DNA from: Mesorhizobium sp. B2-8-5
Lineage (GTDB): Bacteria > Pseudomonadota > Alphaproteobacteria > Rhizobiales > Rhizobiaceae
Direction of reading: 5' to 3'
Length of the DNA stretch: 64,000 nucleotides
NCBI RefSeq assembly: GCF_006440675.2
Contig: NZ_CP083951.1
Location: 5,427,501-5,491,500 of the forward strand
Shown here: positions 1-8,178 of the stretch, piece after piece
Layout of the letters: every line of letters begins with the position of its first letter
Numbering within the stretch: the stretch's first letter is position 1
Notes under the pieces: generated by a model
Databases searched by the model: none
Seen by the model: the letters and a program-made list of their open reading frames with translations, nothing else
Told to the model about the DNA's origin: nothing
Position numbers and translations under genes: made by a program

Positions 1-2
1 TG

Positions 3-602
3 CATGATTTCATCGCGGCCTGGCGCGAGCGCGAGCCCAGCTGGTTCAACGCGCCCGTGCCGACATTCCTGCCGCCGGAAGGCGAAGATTCAGTCCGCCT
101 GCTGATTGTCGGGCTGGCGCCCGGCCTGCGCGGCGCCAACCGCACGGGACGCCCCTTCACCGGCGACTATGCCGGCGATCTGCTCTACGGCACGATGATC
201 GCGCATGGCCTGGCGCGCGGCGAGTTCAAGGCGCGGCCGGATGATGGGCTCCAGCTTATCGGCACGGCCATCACCAATGCGGTGCGCTGCGTGCCGCCGG
301 AGAACAAGCCGGTTGGCGCCGAGATCGCCACCTGCCGGACCTTTCTGAAGCCGACCATCGCGCGCTTTCCCAATCTCAGCGCCATACTGACGCTGGGCTC
401 GATCGCGCATCAGTCGACGGTGCGGGCATTGGGCGAGCGCGTGGCGGCCGTTCCGTTCCGCCATGGCGGCCGGCAGCAGGCCGGCGGCATCGCGCTGTTT
501 TCCAGCTATCACTGCTCGCGCTACAACACCAATACGGGCGTGCTGACACAGGAGATGTTCGTCAATGTGTTCAAGGAGATTGCGGCGTTCCTGAAGACCT
601 AG
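3..602 (+). CDS. Uracil-DNA glycosylase, family 5 (UDGb), 5'-truncated by window edge
   Basis: Base-excision repair enzyme that removes uracil (and in this family often other deaminated bases) from DNA. The reading frame is open from base 3 and begins HDFIAAWREREPSWFNAPVP, so the start codon lies to the left of the window; the GTG at 57 is internal. Visible family motifs are GLAPGLRGANRTGRPFTGD (substrate-binding loop) and, near the end, SYHCSRYNTNTG, which corresponds to the H-P-S-x-x-N-x-x-T-G region of UDG superfamily members. About 200 codons are present, close to a full enzyme. A second, unrelated-class UDG (family 4) is encoded at 34868-35800. Confidence 0.85.
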   Translation, partial: HDFIAAWREREPSWFNAPVPTFLPPEGEDSVRLLIVGLAPGLRGANRTGRPFTGDYAGDLLYGTMIAHGLARGEFKARPDDGLQLIGTAITNAVRCVPPENKPVGAEIATCRTFLKPTIARFPNLSAILTLGSIAHQSTVRALGERVAAVPFRHGGRQQAGGIALFSSYHCSRYNTNTGVLTQEMFVNVFKEIAAFLKT

Positions 603-634
603 ATTCAGGCGCCCTGGAGTAATCCCGCGCCCAT

Positions 635-1108
635 TCATACCGGCAGCAGCGCATCCGGCTTCACCTCGCCGATCGAGGCGTAAGTGTGCGTCTCCTTCAC
701 TCCGGGCAACGGTAGGATGACCCGGGTCAGAAAATCCTGATAGGCGGCCATTTCCGAGATACGCGCCTTTACCAGATAGTCGAAGCCGCCCACGACCATA
801 TGGCATTCCAGCACCTCAGGCGCCTTGATCACCGCTTCGGCGAAGCGTTCGAAGATATGAGGCGCCGTGTGATCGAGGCGTACCTCGATGAAGACGAGTG
901 TGCCGCGGCCGATCTTGGCGGGATCGAGCACGGCCCTGACCGCGATGATGTAGCCTTCCCGAAACAGCCGCTTCACCCGCTGGCTCGTGCCGGTCGGCGA
1001 CAGGCCGACACGCGCCGCCAGATCAAGCGTGGTGCGACGCCCATCCTCCTGCAGCAGCCGAAGAAGATTGCGGTCGATCGCGTCGAGGTCGCTTGCTTCA
1101 GGATTCAC
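635..1108 (-). CDS. Lrp/AsnC-family transcriptional regulator
   Basis: 157-residue regulator with the standard two-part Lrp layout: an N-terminal winged helix-turn-helix (about residues 8-67, including DLAARVGLSPTGTSQRVKRL) and a C-terminal RAM ligand/oligomerisation domain (about 70-150, with LECHMVVGGFDYLVKA). Lrp proteins sense amino acids and control transport or metabolism. The gene is transcribed away from the EamA-type exporter starting at 1253, leaving a 144-bp shared promoter region; by the usual logic of divergent pairs it may control that exporter. The ligand cannot be told from sequence. Confidence 0.9.
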   Translation of the reverse strand: MNPEASDLDAIDRNLLRLLQEDGRRTTLDLAARVGLSPTGTSQRVKRLFREGYIIAVRAVLDPAKIGRGTLVFIEVRLDHTAPHIFERFAEAVIKAPEVLECHMVVGGFDYLVKARISEMAAYQDFLTRVILPLPGVKETHTYASIGEVKPDALLPV

Positions 1109-1252
1109 TTCAGAACTGCCTTTCCAATGTGAATTCCACTACCGTTTTCCAAAATAAGTGTATTTCAACGCAGAGAGCTGAACAATAGTCTGCGCTTTCG
1201 CCGCAGCGGTGGAGACAGTCTTCACCTCCGACGACCTTATGGGTGGCAAGTC

Positions 1253-2176
1253 GTGGCAGACGCAGATGACGCAGGGAACACGAGACTGGCGATTATCGCC
1301 GGCCTCACCATGATCGGCATCTACGCTATCCAATTCGTCGCTGCTCGCTTCAGCCTGCGAGAACACCTGACGGCGACAGATTTGGCCGTTTTGCGCTTTG
1401 GCGGCGCGGGGGTGGTCTTTCTGCCGATCGTCTGGCGCAGCGGCTTCGCCCCCATGAGGGCGCTGGGCTGGCGACGGGCTCTGGCGTTGGCGGCATTGGC
1501 AGGTTTGCCTTATCCGCTGATCATCAATTGGGGCCTGACCTATGCGCCTGCCGCCCACGCGGCCGCGCTCTGTCCTGCGTCGATCGTCTTCTTTTCGTCC
1601 CTGCTGTCGCGCGTCTTCTTCGACGACGGCGGTTCTCAACGACGGACAATCGGCGTCGGCGCGATCATCGCCGGGCTGTTGCTGTTCATCGCCGCGGCGC
1701 GTGGCGGCACCGGCGGCGCCCTGATCGGCGACGTGCTGTTCATCGGATCGGGCCTCATGTTTTCGACTTATGCCGTTCTCGTGAGGCTATGGCGTGCCGA
1801 TCCGGTCACGGCGACGGCCGCGGTAGTAACCCTGTCGTGCCTGCCGTTGCCGGTTCTCCATCTCTTGGCGCCAAGCCATATCCATGCCGCGTCGGCTACG
1901 GAGATCGTCAGCCAGATCGTGATCCAAGGGATTCTGGCCGGCGCGGCGGCCATGTTCCTCTACACCTACATCGTCCGGCAAATGGGGCCGCAGGCGGCGT
2001 CCCTGTTCCTGCCCGGCATACCGATCGCGACGGTGATTGTCGGCATGGCAGTGCTCGGCGAAACGCCGATGACGATCCAGTTCGCAGCCATCGCGATCAT
2101 GGCAGCGGGAATGGCCTTCTCGGCGACCGGAAGACCCAGTGCCAGCGCAAGCCTGAATGTACCGGCGTCAGGCTGA
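1253..2176 (+). CDS. DMT-superfamily (EamA) transporter
   Basis: 307-residue inner-membrane protein made of two EamA repeats (about residues 12-145 and 155-290) rich in hydrophobic helices, about ten in all, as usual for drug/metabolite exporters. Typical segments are GLTYAPAAHAAALCPASIVF in the first half and FLPGIPIATVIVGMAVLGET in the second. The start is taken as GTG at 1253. It lies divergently from the Lrp-type regulator at 635-1108, which suggests export of an amino acid or related metabolite. A second, unlinked EamA transporter is at 36732-37679. Confidence 0.85.
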   Translation: MADADDAGNTRLAIIAGLTMIGIYAIQFVAARFSLREHLTATDLAVLRFGGAGVVFLPIVWRSGFAPMRALGWRRALALAALAGLPYPLIINWGLTYAPAAHAAALCPASIVFFSSLLSRVFFDDGGSQRRTIGVGAIIAGLLLFIAAARGGTGGALIGDVLFIGSGLMFSTYAVLVRLWRADPVTATAAVVTLSCLPLPVLHLLAPSHIHAASATEIVSQIVIQGILAGAAAMFLYTYIVRQMGPQAASLFLPGIPIATVIVGMAVLGETPMTIQFAAIAIMAAGMAFSATGRPSASASLNVPASG

Positions 2177-2242
2177 TCGTGAGACTTTTCAGCGATATAC
2201 GCAAAACGCCGCAGAAACAGATTCGAGGCTGCCGCCGGGCAC

Positions 2243-2953
2243 TCACGGCGTCGGCGCAAACAACTCCGCCAGCGTCCCGCGGCTGCCCTTCAAAACGTTG
2301 AGATCGACATCGCCTTCGATGCCGTCGACGTGGCCCATATTGTGATATTGCCAGTAGATCCAGTCGTTCCCGCGTGGCCTGATCGCCAGTGACCGCAGCC
2401 AGTGCTGGCGCGCGATGATGCTGCCGGAATAGGCGTCGGCCGCCTCGTCGGTCAGATAGAAAATCGCCTGCTTGCCGAACGCCGTCTCGACCGGGCCGAG
2501 GAAGGCGGCGAGCTCGGCGTTCAACTGTTCGGGAGACGGACGCTGCGGGCAGTTGCCGCCGAACTCGATGTCGACCACCGGCGGCAGAAGCGGCTCGCCG
2601 CGCGGCACCACCGCAATGAAGTTCCTCGCCTGGTCGGCGCCAGGGCGGCAGAAGGTGAAGAAATGATAGGCGCCGACCGCCAGGCCGGCCGCGCGGGCCT
2701 CGCGCAGGTTGGTTGCGAATTGGGTATCGACATGGGTGCCGCCTTCGGTTGCCTTGATGATCGCGAAGGCGACATCGTCTGCCGCGACGCGTTGCCAGTC
2801 GATCTTGCCCTGATGGTGGGAGACGTCGATGCCTCGGATCGGGAACTCCGCGCGGTCCGGCGAAAAGCCACGGAACCACAAATAGGCGCCTGCCACGACG
2901 GCGCAGGCGACAACCACGCCGGCAAGGCCCCAGAAAACAATCCGCTTCCCCAA
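2243..2953 (-). CDS. Glycoside hydrolase family 25 (lysozyme-like muramidase), membrane anchored
   Basis: GH25 enzymes cleave the beta-1,4 bond between MurNAc and GlcNAc in peptidoglycan. A membrane helix (RIVFWGLAGVVVACAVVAGA) at the N terminus is followed by the catalytic domain starting GIDVSHHQGKIDW, with the acidic active-site strand PVVDIEFGG further on. The frame can be opened from a TTG at 3064, but that codon lies inside an intergenic repeat (3061-3104), so the TTG at 2953, just before the membrane helix and preceded by GGGGACAGG, is preferred (236 residues). It is the third gene of a minus-strand group after dapA and smpB. Confidence 0.82.
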   Translation of the reverse strand: MGKRIVFWGLAGVVVACAVVAGAYLWFRGFSPDRAEFPIRGIDVSHHQGKIDWQRVAADDVAFAIIKATEGGTHVDTQFATNLREARAAGLAVGAYHFFTFCRPGADQARNFIAVVPRGEPLLPPVVDIEFGGNCPQRPSPEQLNAELAAFLGPVETAFGKQAIFYLTDEAADAYSGSIIARQHWLRSLAIRPRGNDWIYWQYHNMGHVDGIEGDVDLNVLKGSRGTLAELFAPTP

Positions 2954-3060
2954 GACCTGTCCCCGTCGGAAGGTGAGAATTGCGCCGGACCAGAGAGCCG
3001 GCCGGTGGCTTTTTTCAGGTGGCCTGTTTCCACCGGCGGCGAAAGCTCTTTTGTTTTGAC

Positions 3061-3104
3061 GCAATTCCGAACGGAAAACCGCTATGCACTTTTCCTGGAA
3101 TTGC
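3061..3104. repeat. Repeat family A, copy 1 (44 bp)
   Basis: Imperfect palindrome framed by GCAATTCC and GGAATTGC with the internal blocks CGGAAAACCG and CACTTTTCCT. Near-identical copies occur at 37729-37772 (opposite orientation) and 57953-57995. It lies between the smpB stop codon and the GH25 gene. Elements of this type are dispersed in Rhizobiales genomes. Confidence 0.85.
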
Positions 3105-3105
3105 T

Positions 3106-3585
3106 TTAGCCGCGTTCTTTCAGCAGCCGGCCCTTTTCGCGCGACCAGTCGCGCTGCTTTTCGGTCTCGCGCTTGTCGTGCAATTTCTTGCCCCGGGCGA
3201 TCGCCAGCAGCAGCTTGGCACGGCCGCGGTCGTTGAAATAGATTTTCAGCGGCACCAGCGTCATGCCTTCGCGCTCGACGCTTTGCGAGAGCTTGGCCAT
3301 CTCGCGCTTCGAGACCAGCAGTTTGCGGCGGCGGCGCGGCTCGTGGTTGAAGCGGTTGGCCTGCAGATATTCCGGCAGATAGGAGTTGATCAGCCAGATC
3401 TCGCCGCCTTCGGCCGAGGCATAGCTCTCCTGGATGTTGGCCTGGCCCTGGCGCAGCGACTTGACCTCGGTGCCGGTCAGCACCAAGCCGGTCTCGATCG
3501 TGTCGAGCACCTCATAGGAAAAGCGCGCCTTGCGGTTTTCGGCGACCGTCCTGTTGTTGGGGTCGGCTTTCTTGACTTGATTCAT
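3106..3585 (-). CDS. smpB: SsrA-binding protein SmpB
   Basis: 159 residues, the normal SmpB length. SmpB binds tmRNA and brings it to stalled ribosomes for trans-translation. Signature stretches include [39 protein letters not shown] and the basic C-terminal tail [20 protein letters not shown] that enters the mRNA channel. It starts 25 bp after the dapA stop codon in the same direction, so the two are probably co-transcribed, an arrangement common in alphaproteobacteria. The tmRNA gene itself is not in the window. Confidence 0.97.
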   Translation of the reverse strand: MNQVKKADPNNRTVAENRKARFSYEVLDTIETGLVLTGTEVKSLRQGQANIQESYASAEGGEIWLINSYLPEYLQANRFNHEPRRRRKLLVSKREMAKLSQSVEREGMTLVPLKIYFNDRGRAKLLLAIARGKKLHDKRETEKQRDWSREKGRLLKERG

Positions 3586-3610
3586 AATGCGGAGAGGTGG
3601 CGCCTCATTC

Positions 3611-4501
3611 CTAATTAATCAAGCCGGCGTGCTTGAGCGCCGCGTCGATCTTTTGCGCGGTCGAAACCTCGACCGTCACCAGCGGCGAGCGCACCACGTT
3701 CTCGATCCTGCCCAGCTTCGACAACGCGTATTTCGACCCGGAAACACCGGGCTCCATGAAGATCGCCTCGTGGAGCGGCAGTAGCCGATCCTGCAGGTCG
3801 AGCGCCTTGGCGCTGTCGCCGGAGAGTGTCGCTTCCTGGAATTCGGCACAGAGCCGTGGCGCGACATTCGAGGTGACCGAAATGCAGCCGACACCGCCAT
3901 GGGCGTTGAAGCCGAGGGCGGATGCATCCTCGCCGGAGAGCTGGATGAAATCCTCGCCGCAGTGCATGCGCTGATAGGAGACGCGCTCGACCTTGCCGGT
4001 CGCGTCCTTGACGCCGGCGATGTTCTTGAAGTCGTGGCGCAGCCTGCCCATCGTCTCCGGCGTCATGTCGATCACCGAACGCGGTGGGATGTTGTAGATG
4101 ATGATCGGCAGCCTGGTCGCCCTGGCTACGGCGGCGAAATGCTCATAGAGTCCGCGCTGCGTGGGCTTGTTGTAATAGGGCGTGACCACCAGCGCTGCAT
4201 CGGCGCCGGCCTTTTCGGCGTATTGAACCAGCCCGACCGCTTCCTCGGTGTTGTTGGAGCCCGCGCCGGCCACGACGGGCACCCTGCCCTTGGCCACCTC
4301 GATGCAGACCTTGACGACCTGACGGTGCTCCTCATGCGACAGCGTCGGCGACTCGCCGGTCGTGCCGACGGGAACGAGACCCTTGGTGCCTTCGGCGATC
4401 TGCCATTCGACAAACGAGCGAAAGGCTTTCTCGTCGAAGCGCCCGCTCTTTTCGAACGGTGTCACAAGCGCAGTCAGCGAGCCTCTCAGCATGTCGTCCA
4501 A
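3611..4501 (-). CDS. dapA: 4-hydroxy-tetrahydrodipicolinate synthase DapA
   Basis: First committed enzyme of lysine and meso-diaminopimelate synthesis: condenses pyruvate with aspartate-4-semialdehyde. 296 residues forming one TIM barrel. Visible motifs are [11 protein letters not shown] near residue 45, [18 protein letters not shown] around 130, [12 protein letters not shown], and IAGVKDATG, whose lysine (about residue 165) forms the Schiff base with pyruvate. The gene is divergent from the lytic transglycosylase at 4959, so both genes of this locus feed or recycle cell-wall material. The 457-bp gap between them holds several palindromic repeats. Confidence 0.96.
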   Translation of the reverse strand: MDDMLRGSLTALVTPFEKSGRFDEKAFRSFVEWQIAEGTKGLVPVGTTGESPTLSHEEHRQVVKVCIEVAKGRVPVVAGAGSNNTEEAVGLVQYAEKAGADAALVVTPYYNKPTQRGLYEHFAAVARATRLPIIIYNIPPRSVIDMTPETMGRLRHDFKNIAGVKDATGKVERVSYQRMHCGEDFIQLSGEDASALGFNAHGGVGCISVTSNVAPRLCAEFQEATLSGDSAKALDLQDRLLPLHEAIFMEPGVSGSKYALSKLGRIENVVRSPLVTVEVSTAQKIDAALKHAGLIN

Positions 4502-4526
4502 ACTCCTTGGAACTTTGTCGGTTTAT

Positions 4527-4571
4527 GCGTGTCGTCGTCCCAAAACCGGTTCCCACTTTTGGGCGACATGC
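4527..4571. repeat. Repeat family B, copy 1 (45 bp)
   Basis: Palindromic element with the core CCCAAAACCGGTTCCCACTT followed by TTGGGCGACATGC. Two further copies are arranged in tandem at 48413-48457 and 48468-48512. It sits in the dapA promoter region. Confidence 0.85.
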
Positions 4572-4671
4572 ATCGGTGTTCATTAGATCGGTTGGTTGCG
4601 CGCCTTCTACCCGAAAGCGAAGCCGCGCACCATAGTCTCGACATGGTTCAGCGGCAAGCATCGGCGTAGTG

Positions 4672-4749
4672 CCAGTGTCGTGGTTTTCGATGTTCGCCAG
4701 ACGTTGATATCAGGCTCGGGGCGAACATCGAAAACCAAAACGACACTGG
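4672..4749. repeat. Long palindrome IR1 between dapA and the lytic transglycosylase
   Basis: Arms of 27 and 30 bp: CCAGTGTCG then TGGTTTTCGATGTTCGCC on the left, and GGCGAACATCGAAAACCA, AAA, CGACACTGG on the right. The only interruption is a 3-base AAA bulge. The 21-base spacer contains TTGATATCAGGC. The transcript would fold into one long hairpin. Its partner IR2 starts 12 bp further on. Confidence 0.9.
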
Positions 4750-4761
4750 ATTCGACAGTTG

Positions 4762-4839
4762 GCTGGTGTCCCTGCGATTCTGAAATTCGCGCCGCGCCCG
4801 ATATCAAGGTCATGCGAATTTCAGAATCGGGACACCAGC
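4762..4839. repeat. Long palindrome IR2, partner of IR1
   Basis: Arms of 29 and 26 bp: GCTGGTGTCC, CTG, CGATTCTGAAATTCGC on the left and GCGAATTTCAGAATCG, GGACACCAGC on the right, again with a single 3-base bulge. Read on the minus strand, its spacer contains TTGATATCGGGC, almost the same as the IR1 spacer, although the arms are different in sequence. Same overall length (78 bp) as IR1. Confidence 0.9.
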
Positions 4840-4958
4840 AAGCGCAATTCGAACGGCCTCGATAACCTTTTGTTTACGAGCCCTTCACGACCTAAGTTTA
4901 GGCTTCGCATCGGGTTCTCAAATGCCCGCGCCTGCTGACGATGTGCTAGGATCGTAAA

Positions 4959-6992
4959 ATGCCGACGAGGCGGCCCCATCTTTTCGCGCTTTTGGGCGCG
5001 ATCGTCGCGCTGATGCCCACCGTGGCGATCGGCGGCAGCGTCGATGTGCGCGCGACGGCCTCGATTCCGGTGCCCGATGCGCCGCAGGCGCCGGGCCAGA
5101 TGTCGACCGCCCCCGACATAGCGCAACTGAAGAGCGGGCTCGATGCGCTCGCCGCCAACAACATCGCCGGCGCGCGCAATGCGCGCGACACGCTGCCCGC
5201 CACCTCGCTCGACCGGCACATCCTTGCCTGGGCGATCGCGCTTTACGGCGGCGATCAGGTGCCGAGCGGCGAGATCGCCGACGCGGCCAAGATGCTGCCG
5301 GGATGGCCCGGCACGATCGCGTTGCGCAAGAACAGCGAGCGCGCGCTCTATCGCGAGAACCCGCCGCCGCAAGTGGTGGTGCAGGCCTTCGGCCGCAGCC
5401 AGCCGCTGACGCCCGAGGGTGTGATCATTCTTGCCCGCTCGCAGATGGCGCTGGGCAACCAGGCCGCGGCGCGCGCGGTGCTGGTGCCGTTCTGGCGCAC
5501 CGAGAAGCTGGAAGCAAAGGACGAGGCGACCGTCATCAAGGAGTTCGGCGCGCTGATCCCGGCGGCCGACCATCGCTACCGCATGGAGCGCATGTTCTAT
5601 GCCGACCGGCCGTCCTCGGCGCTGAGGGTCGCTGGCCTCGCCGGCGCACAGCCCCTGGCGGATGCCTGGGCGGCTGCCGACAAGGGCGACAAGAACGCCG
5701 CCAAGCTGTTGAAGGCGGTGCCCGCGGCGCAGCGCTCGGCCGGCTATTTCTTCGCCGAGGCGGAATATCTGCGCAAGCAGCAGAAATTCGCCGATGCCGC
5801 TGCTGTCGTGATGAAGGCGCCGACCGATCGCGATTCGCTGGTCGACCCCGACGCCTGGTGGGTCGAACGCCGCGTGCTGTCGCGTGAACTGGTCGACCAG
5901 GGCGACATGAAGACCGCCTACAAGATCGTCTCCATGCACGCCGCCGAGAGCCCGCTGAACGCCGCCGAAGCCGAATTCCACGCCGGCTGGTATGCATTGC
6001 GCGGCCTCAACGACCCAGCGACCGCCGCCGGGCATTTCACGCGCATCACCGAATTCGCCCAGGGACCGGTGTCGCTGTCGCGCGCCTATTACTGGCTCGG
6101 CCGCGCGGCGGAAGTCGGCGGCCCAGGCAACGCCAAGGATTATTTCACGCGTGCGGCCGGCTACGGCACGACCTTCTACGGCCAGCTCGCGGGCGAGCGC
6201 GTGGGCTTGAGAACGCTCAACATCGTCTATCCGAAACCGAGTGCCGCCGACCGACAGAGCTTTGACAACCGAGAAGCAGTCGGCGCGATCAAGCGGCTGC
6301 AGGAAGCAGGCTACGACCGCTACGCCGAGACGCTCTACCGCGACCTTGCCGGGCAGCTGACCAGTCCGGGCGAACTGGCGCTGCTTGCGGTGCTGGCCGA
6401 AAAGCAGGGCAACCATTTCATGGCGCTGAAGGTCGGCAAGATCGCCGCCCAGCGCGGCATCGATGTCGGCGCGCTGTCGCATCCGCTGGGTGTCATTCCC
6501 GATTCGGCCAACATTTCGGGGTCCGGCAAGGCGCTCGCCTACGCCATCGCCCGCCAGGAAAGCGAGTTCAATATCGGCGCCGTTTCCAGCGCCGGCGCGC
6601 GCGGCCTGCTGCAGCTGATGCCGGGCACCGCCAAGCAGTTGGCGAAGAAGGCCGGCATGACCTTTTCGCAGGCGCGGCTGACGACCGATGCCGGCTACAA
6701 CGCGACGCTGGGCTCGGCCTTCCTCGGCGAACAGCTCGACCGCTTCGGTGGCTCCTATGTGCTCACCTTCGCCGGCTACAATGCCGGCCCGAACCGCGCC
6801 GCCCAATGGGCGGTGAAATACGGCGATCCGCGCGGCAAGGGCATCGATGCGGTCGTCGACTGGATCGAGCGGATTCCCTACACGGAAACAAGAAGTTACG
6901 TGCAGCGCGTGATGGAGAATTATGAGGTTTATAAGATGCGTATTTCAGGGAAATACGACATCGTGGGCGACCTCGTGAACGGGCGCAGCTGA
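4959..6992 (+). CDS. Soluble lytic murein transglycosylase (Slt family)
   Basis: 677-residue periplasmic enzyme that cleaves peptidoglycan glycan strands with formation of 1,6-anhydro-MurNAc. It has a signal peptide (HLFALLGAIVALMPTVAIGG), a long alpha-helical superhelix typical of Slt70, and a C-terminal SLT domain from about residue 520. The motif ARQESEFNIGAVSSAGARGL places the catalytic glutamate at about residue 534; LLQLMPGTA and FAGYNAGPNRA complete the SLT signature. Length is close to E. coli Slt70. It is divergent from dapA across a repeat-filled gap, and its 3' end is followed directly by another palindromic repeat. Confidence 0.92.
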   Translation: MPTRRPHLFALLGAIVALMPTVAIGGSVDVRATASIPVPDAPQAPGQMSTAPDIAQLKSGLDALAANNIAGARNARDTLPATSLDRHILAWAIALYGGDQVPSGEIADAAKMLPGWPGTIALRKNSERALYRENPPPQVVVQAFGRSQPLTPEGVIILARSQMALGNQAAARAVLVPFWRTEKLEAKDEATVIKEFGALIPAADHRYRMERMFYADRPSSALRVAGLAGAQPLADAWAAADKGDKNAAKLLKAVPAAQRSAGYFFAEAEYLRKQQKFADAAAVVMKAPTDRDSLVDPDAWWVERRVLSRELVDQGDMKTAYKIVSMHAAESPLNAAEAEFHAGWYALRGLNDPATAAGHFTRITEFAQGPVSLSRAYYWLGRAAEVGGPGNAKDYFTRAAGYGTTFYGQLAGERVGLRTLNIVYPKPSAADRQSFDNREAVGAIKRLQEAGYDRYAETLYRDLAGQLTSPGELALLAVLAEKQGNHFMALKVGKIAAQRGIDVGALSHPLGVIPDSANISGSGKALAYAIARQESEFNIGAVSSAGARGLLQLMPGTAKQLAKKAGMTFSQARLTTDAGYNATLGSAFLGEQLDRFGGSYVLTFAGYNAGPNRAAQWAVKYGDPRGKGIDAVVDWIERIPYTETRSYVQRVMENYEVYKMRISGKYDIVGDLVNGRS

Positions 6993-6999
6993 AGTCTTT

Positions 7000-7130
7000 C
7001 CTTCTCCCCTTGTGGGCCTGTTGCGTTCCAGGAAACGCCGACGTCTCACTCCGCTGGAACACCCTCATCCGTCTCGGCGCTGACGCGCCGATCCACCTTC
7101 TCCCGCAAAGGGCCCGCAAGGGGAGAAGGG
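7000..7130. repeat. Palindromic intergenic repeat downstream of the transglycosylase gene
   Basis: 131-bp element whose ends are inverted: CCTTCTCCCCTTGTGGGCC on the left and GGGCCCGCAAGGGGAGAAGG on the right, with ACCCTCATCCGTCTCGGCGC and its near complement inside. It fills most of the gap to the hydrolase gene at 7202 and could also stop transcription. Confidence 0.75.
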
Positions 7131-7201
7131 AAGAACTCCCTATTTGACGATCCCTGCCCTCGCCTGTAGCTGTCGATCACCCAGCGAGGAGCGGCATTGC
7201 G

Positions 7202-8101
7202 ATGGCGAGCGACGAAGGTTTCTCCGACTTCTTTTATCCCGCGCCCGACGGCCTAAAGCTTCATGCGCGGATCTATGGCGAACCGAATGCCAAGGGCTGC
7301 CCGGTAGTCTGCCTGCCCGGCCTCACCCGCAATGCGCGCGACTTTCATGAACTCGCGATCCATCTTTCCAGGAAAACGGAGAGCCCCCGGAAAGTCATTG
7401 CCTTCGACTACCGCGGCCGCGGGCAATCCGGCCACGATCCCGATATCGGCCACTATAATGTCGGGGTCGAAGCCGGCGACGTGCTTGCCGGGCTGTCTGC
7501 GCTCGGCATCGAACAGGCCGCCTTCGTCGGCACGTCGCGTGGCGGCCTGATCATCCATGTGCTCGGCGCGTTGAAGCCGGCCGTACTAAGGGCCGTCGTC
7601 CTGAACGACATCGGCCCGGTGATCGAGGCGGAAGGCCTCGCCCATATCCGCTCCTATCTCGACCGTGCGCCGAAACCGAAGACCTTCGCCGAGGCGGTCG
7701 CGGCCCAGCGGCGCGTGCACGGCGCCGATTTCCCGGCGCTCACCGACGCCGACTGGGCGCGGATGGTCCGGGCGATCTGCCGCGAAACGGATGCCGGCTG
7801 GGTGCCGGATTTCGATCCGGCCCTGGTCGACACGCTGGCCGGCATCGATTTCAGCAAGCCGTTGCCGGATCTGTGGCCGCAGTTCGACGCGCTCGCCGCC
7901 ATTCCACTGCTCGCCATTCGCGGCGCAAACTCGAAACTGCTTTCCACGGCGACGCTTCAAGCGATGCAGGAGCGGCACCCCGGCATGGAACAGATCACCG
8001 TCGAAGGCCAGGGCCACGCGCCCTTCCTCGAAACCGGTGACTTGCCTGGAAAGATTGCCGCATTCCTCTATCGGATCGAATGTCGAGTAGAAATGAAATA
8101 A
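7202..8101 (+). CDS. Alpha/beta-fold hydrolase
   Basis: 299-residue cytosolic hydrolase without a signal peptide. The fold markers are present: YRGRGQSGHDPDI after strand 4, the nucleophile elbow GTSRGGLI with Ser at about residue 112, and a C-terminal GQGHAPFLE with the catalytic histidine. Such proteins cleave esters, lactones, epoxides or thioesters, and the substrate cannot be read from the sequence. It stands alone between a repeat element and the oppositely transcribed recombinase gene. Start ATG 7202 is preceded by GAGGAGCGG. Confidence 0.85.
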   Translation: MASDEGFSDFFYPAPDGLKLHARIYGEPNAKGCPVVCLPGLTRNARDFHELAIHLSRKTESPRKVIAFDYRGRGQSGHDPDIGHYNVGVEAGDVLAGLSALGIEQAAFVGTSRGGLIIHVLGALKPAVLRAVVLNDIGPVIEAEGLAHIRSYLDRAPKPKTFAEAVAAQRRVHGADFPALTDADWARMVRAICRETDAGWVPDFDPALVDTLAGIDFSKPLPDLWPQFDALAAIPLLAIRGANSKLLSTATLQAMQERHPGMEQITVEGQGHAPFLETGDLPGKIAAFLYRIECRVEMK

Positions 8102-8129
8102 AGCCCGAGACTATGTCAGTCCCGGGCTT
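8101..8129. terminator. Hairpin between convergent hydrolase and recombinase genes
   Basis: AAGCCCGAGACT and AGTCCCGGGCTT form a 12-bp stem with one mismatch and a 5-base loop. It overlaps the hydrolase stop codon and lies between two convergent genes. There is no clear T-run on either side, so termination is plausible but not certain. Confidence 0.4.
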
Positions 8130-8178
8130 ACCATCCAAATATAGATTTGCGCATGCCGGCGGGAGCGATCCGCTCGGT

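Noticed and set aside
4596..4865. Open frames on both strands across the twin palindromes
   Set aside because: They arise from the symmetry of the repeats and have no ribosome site or family match.
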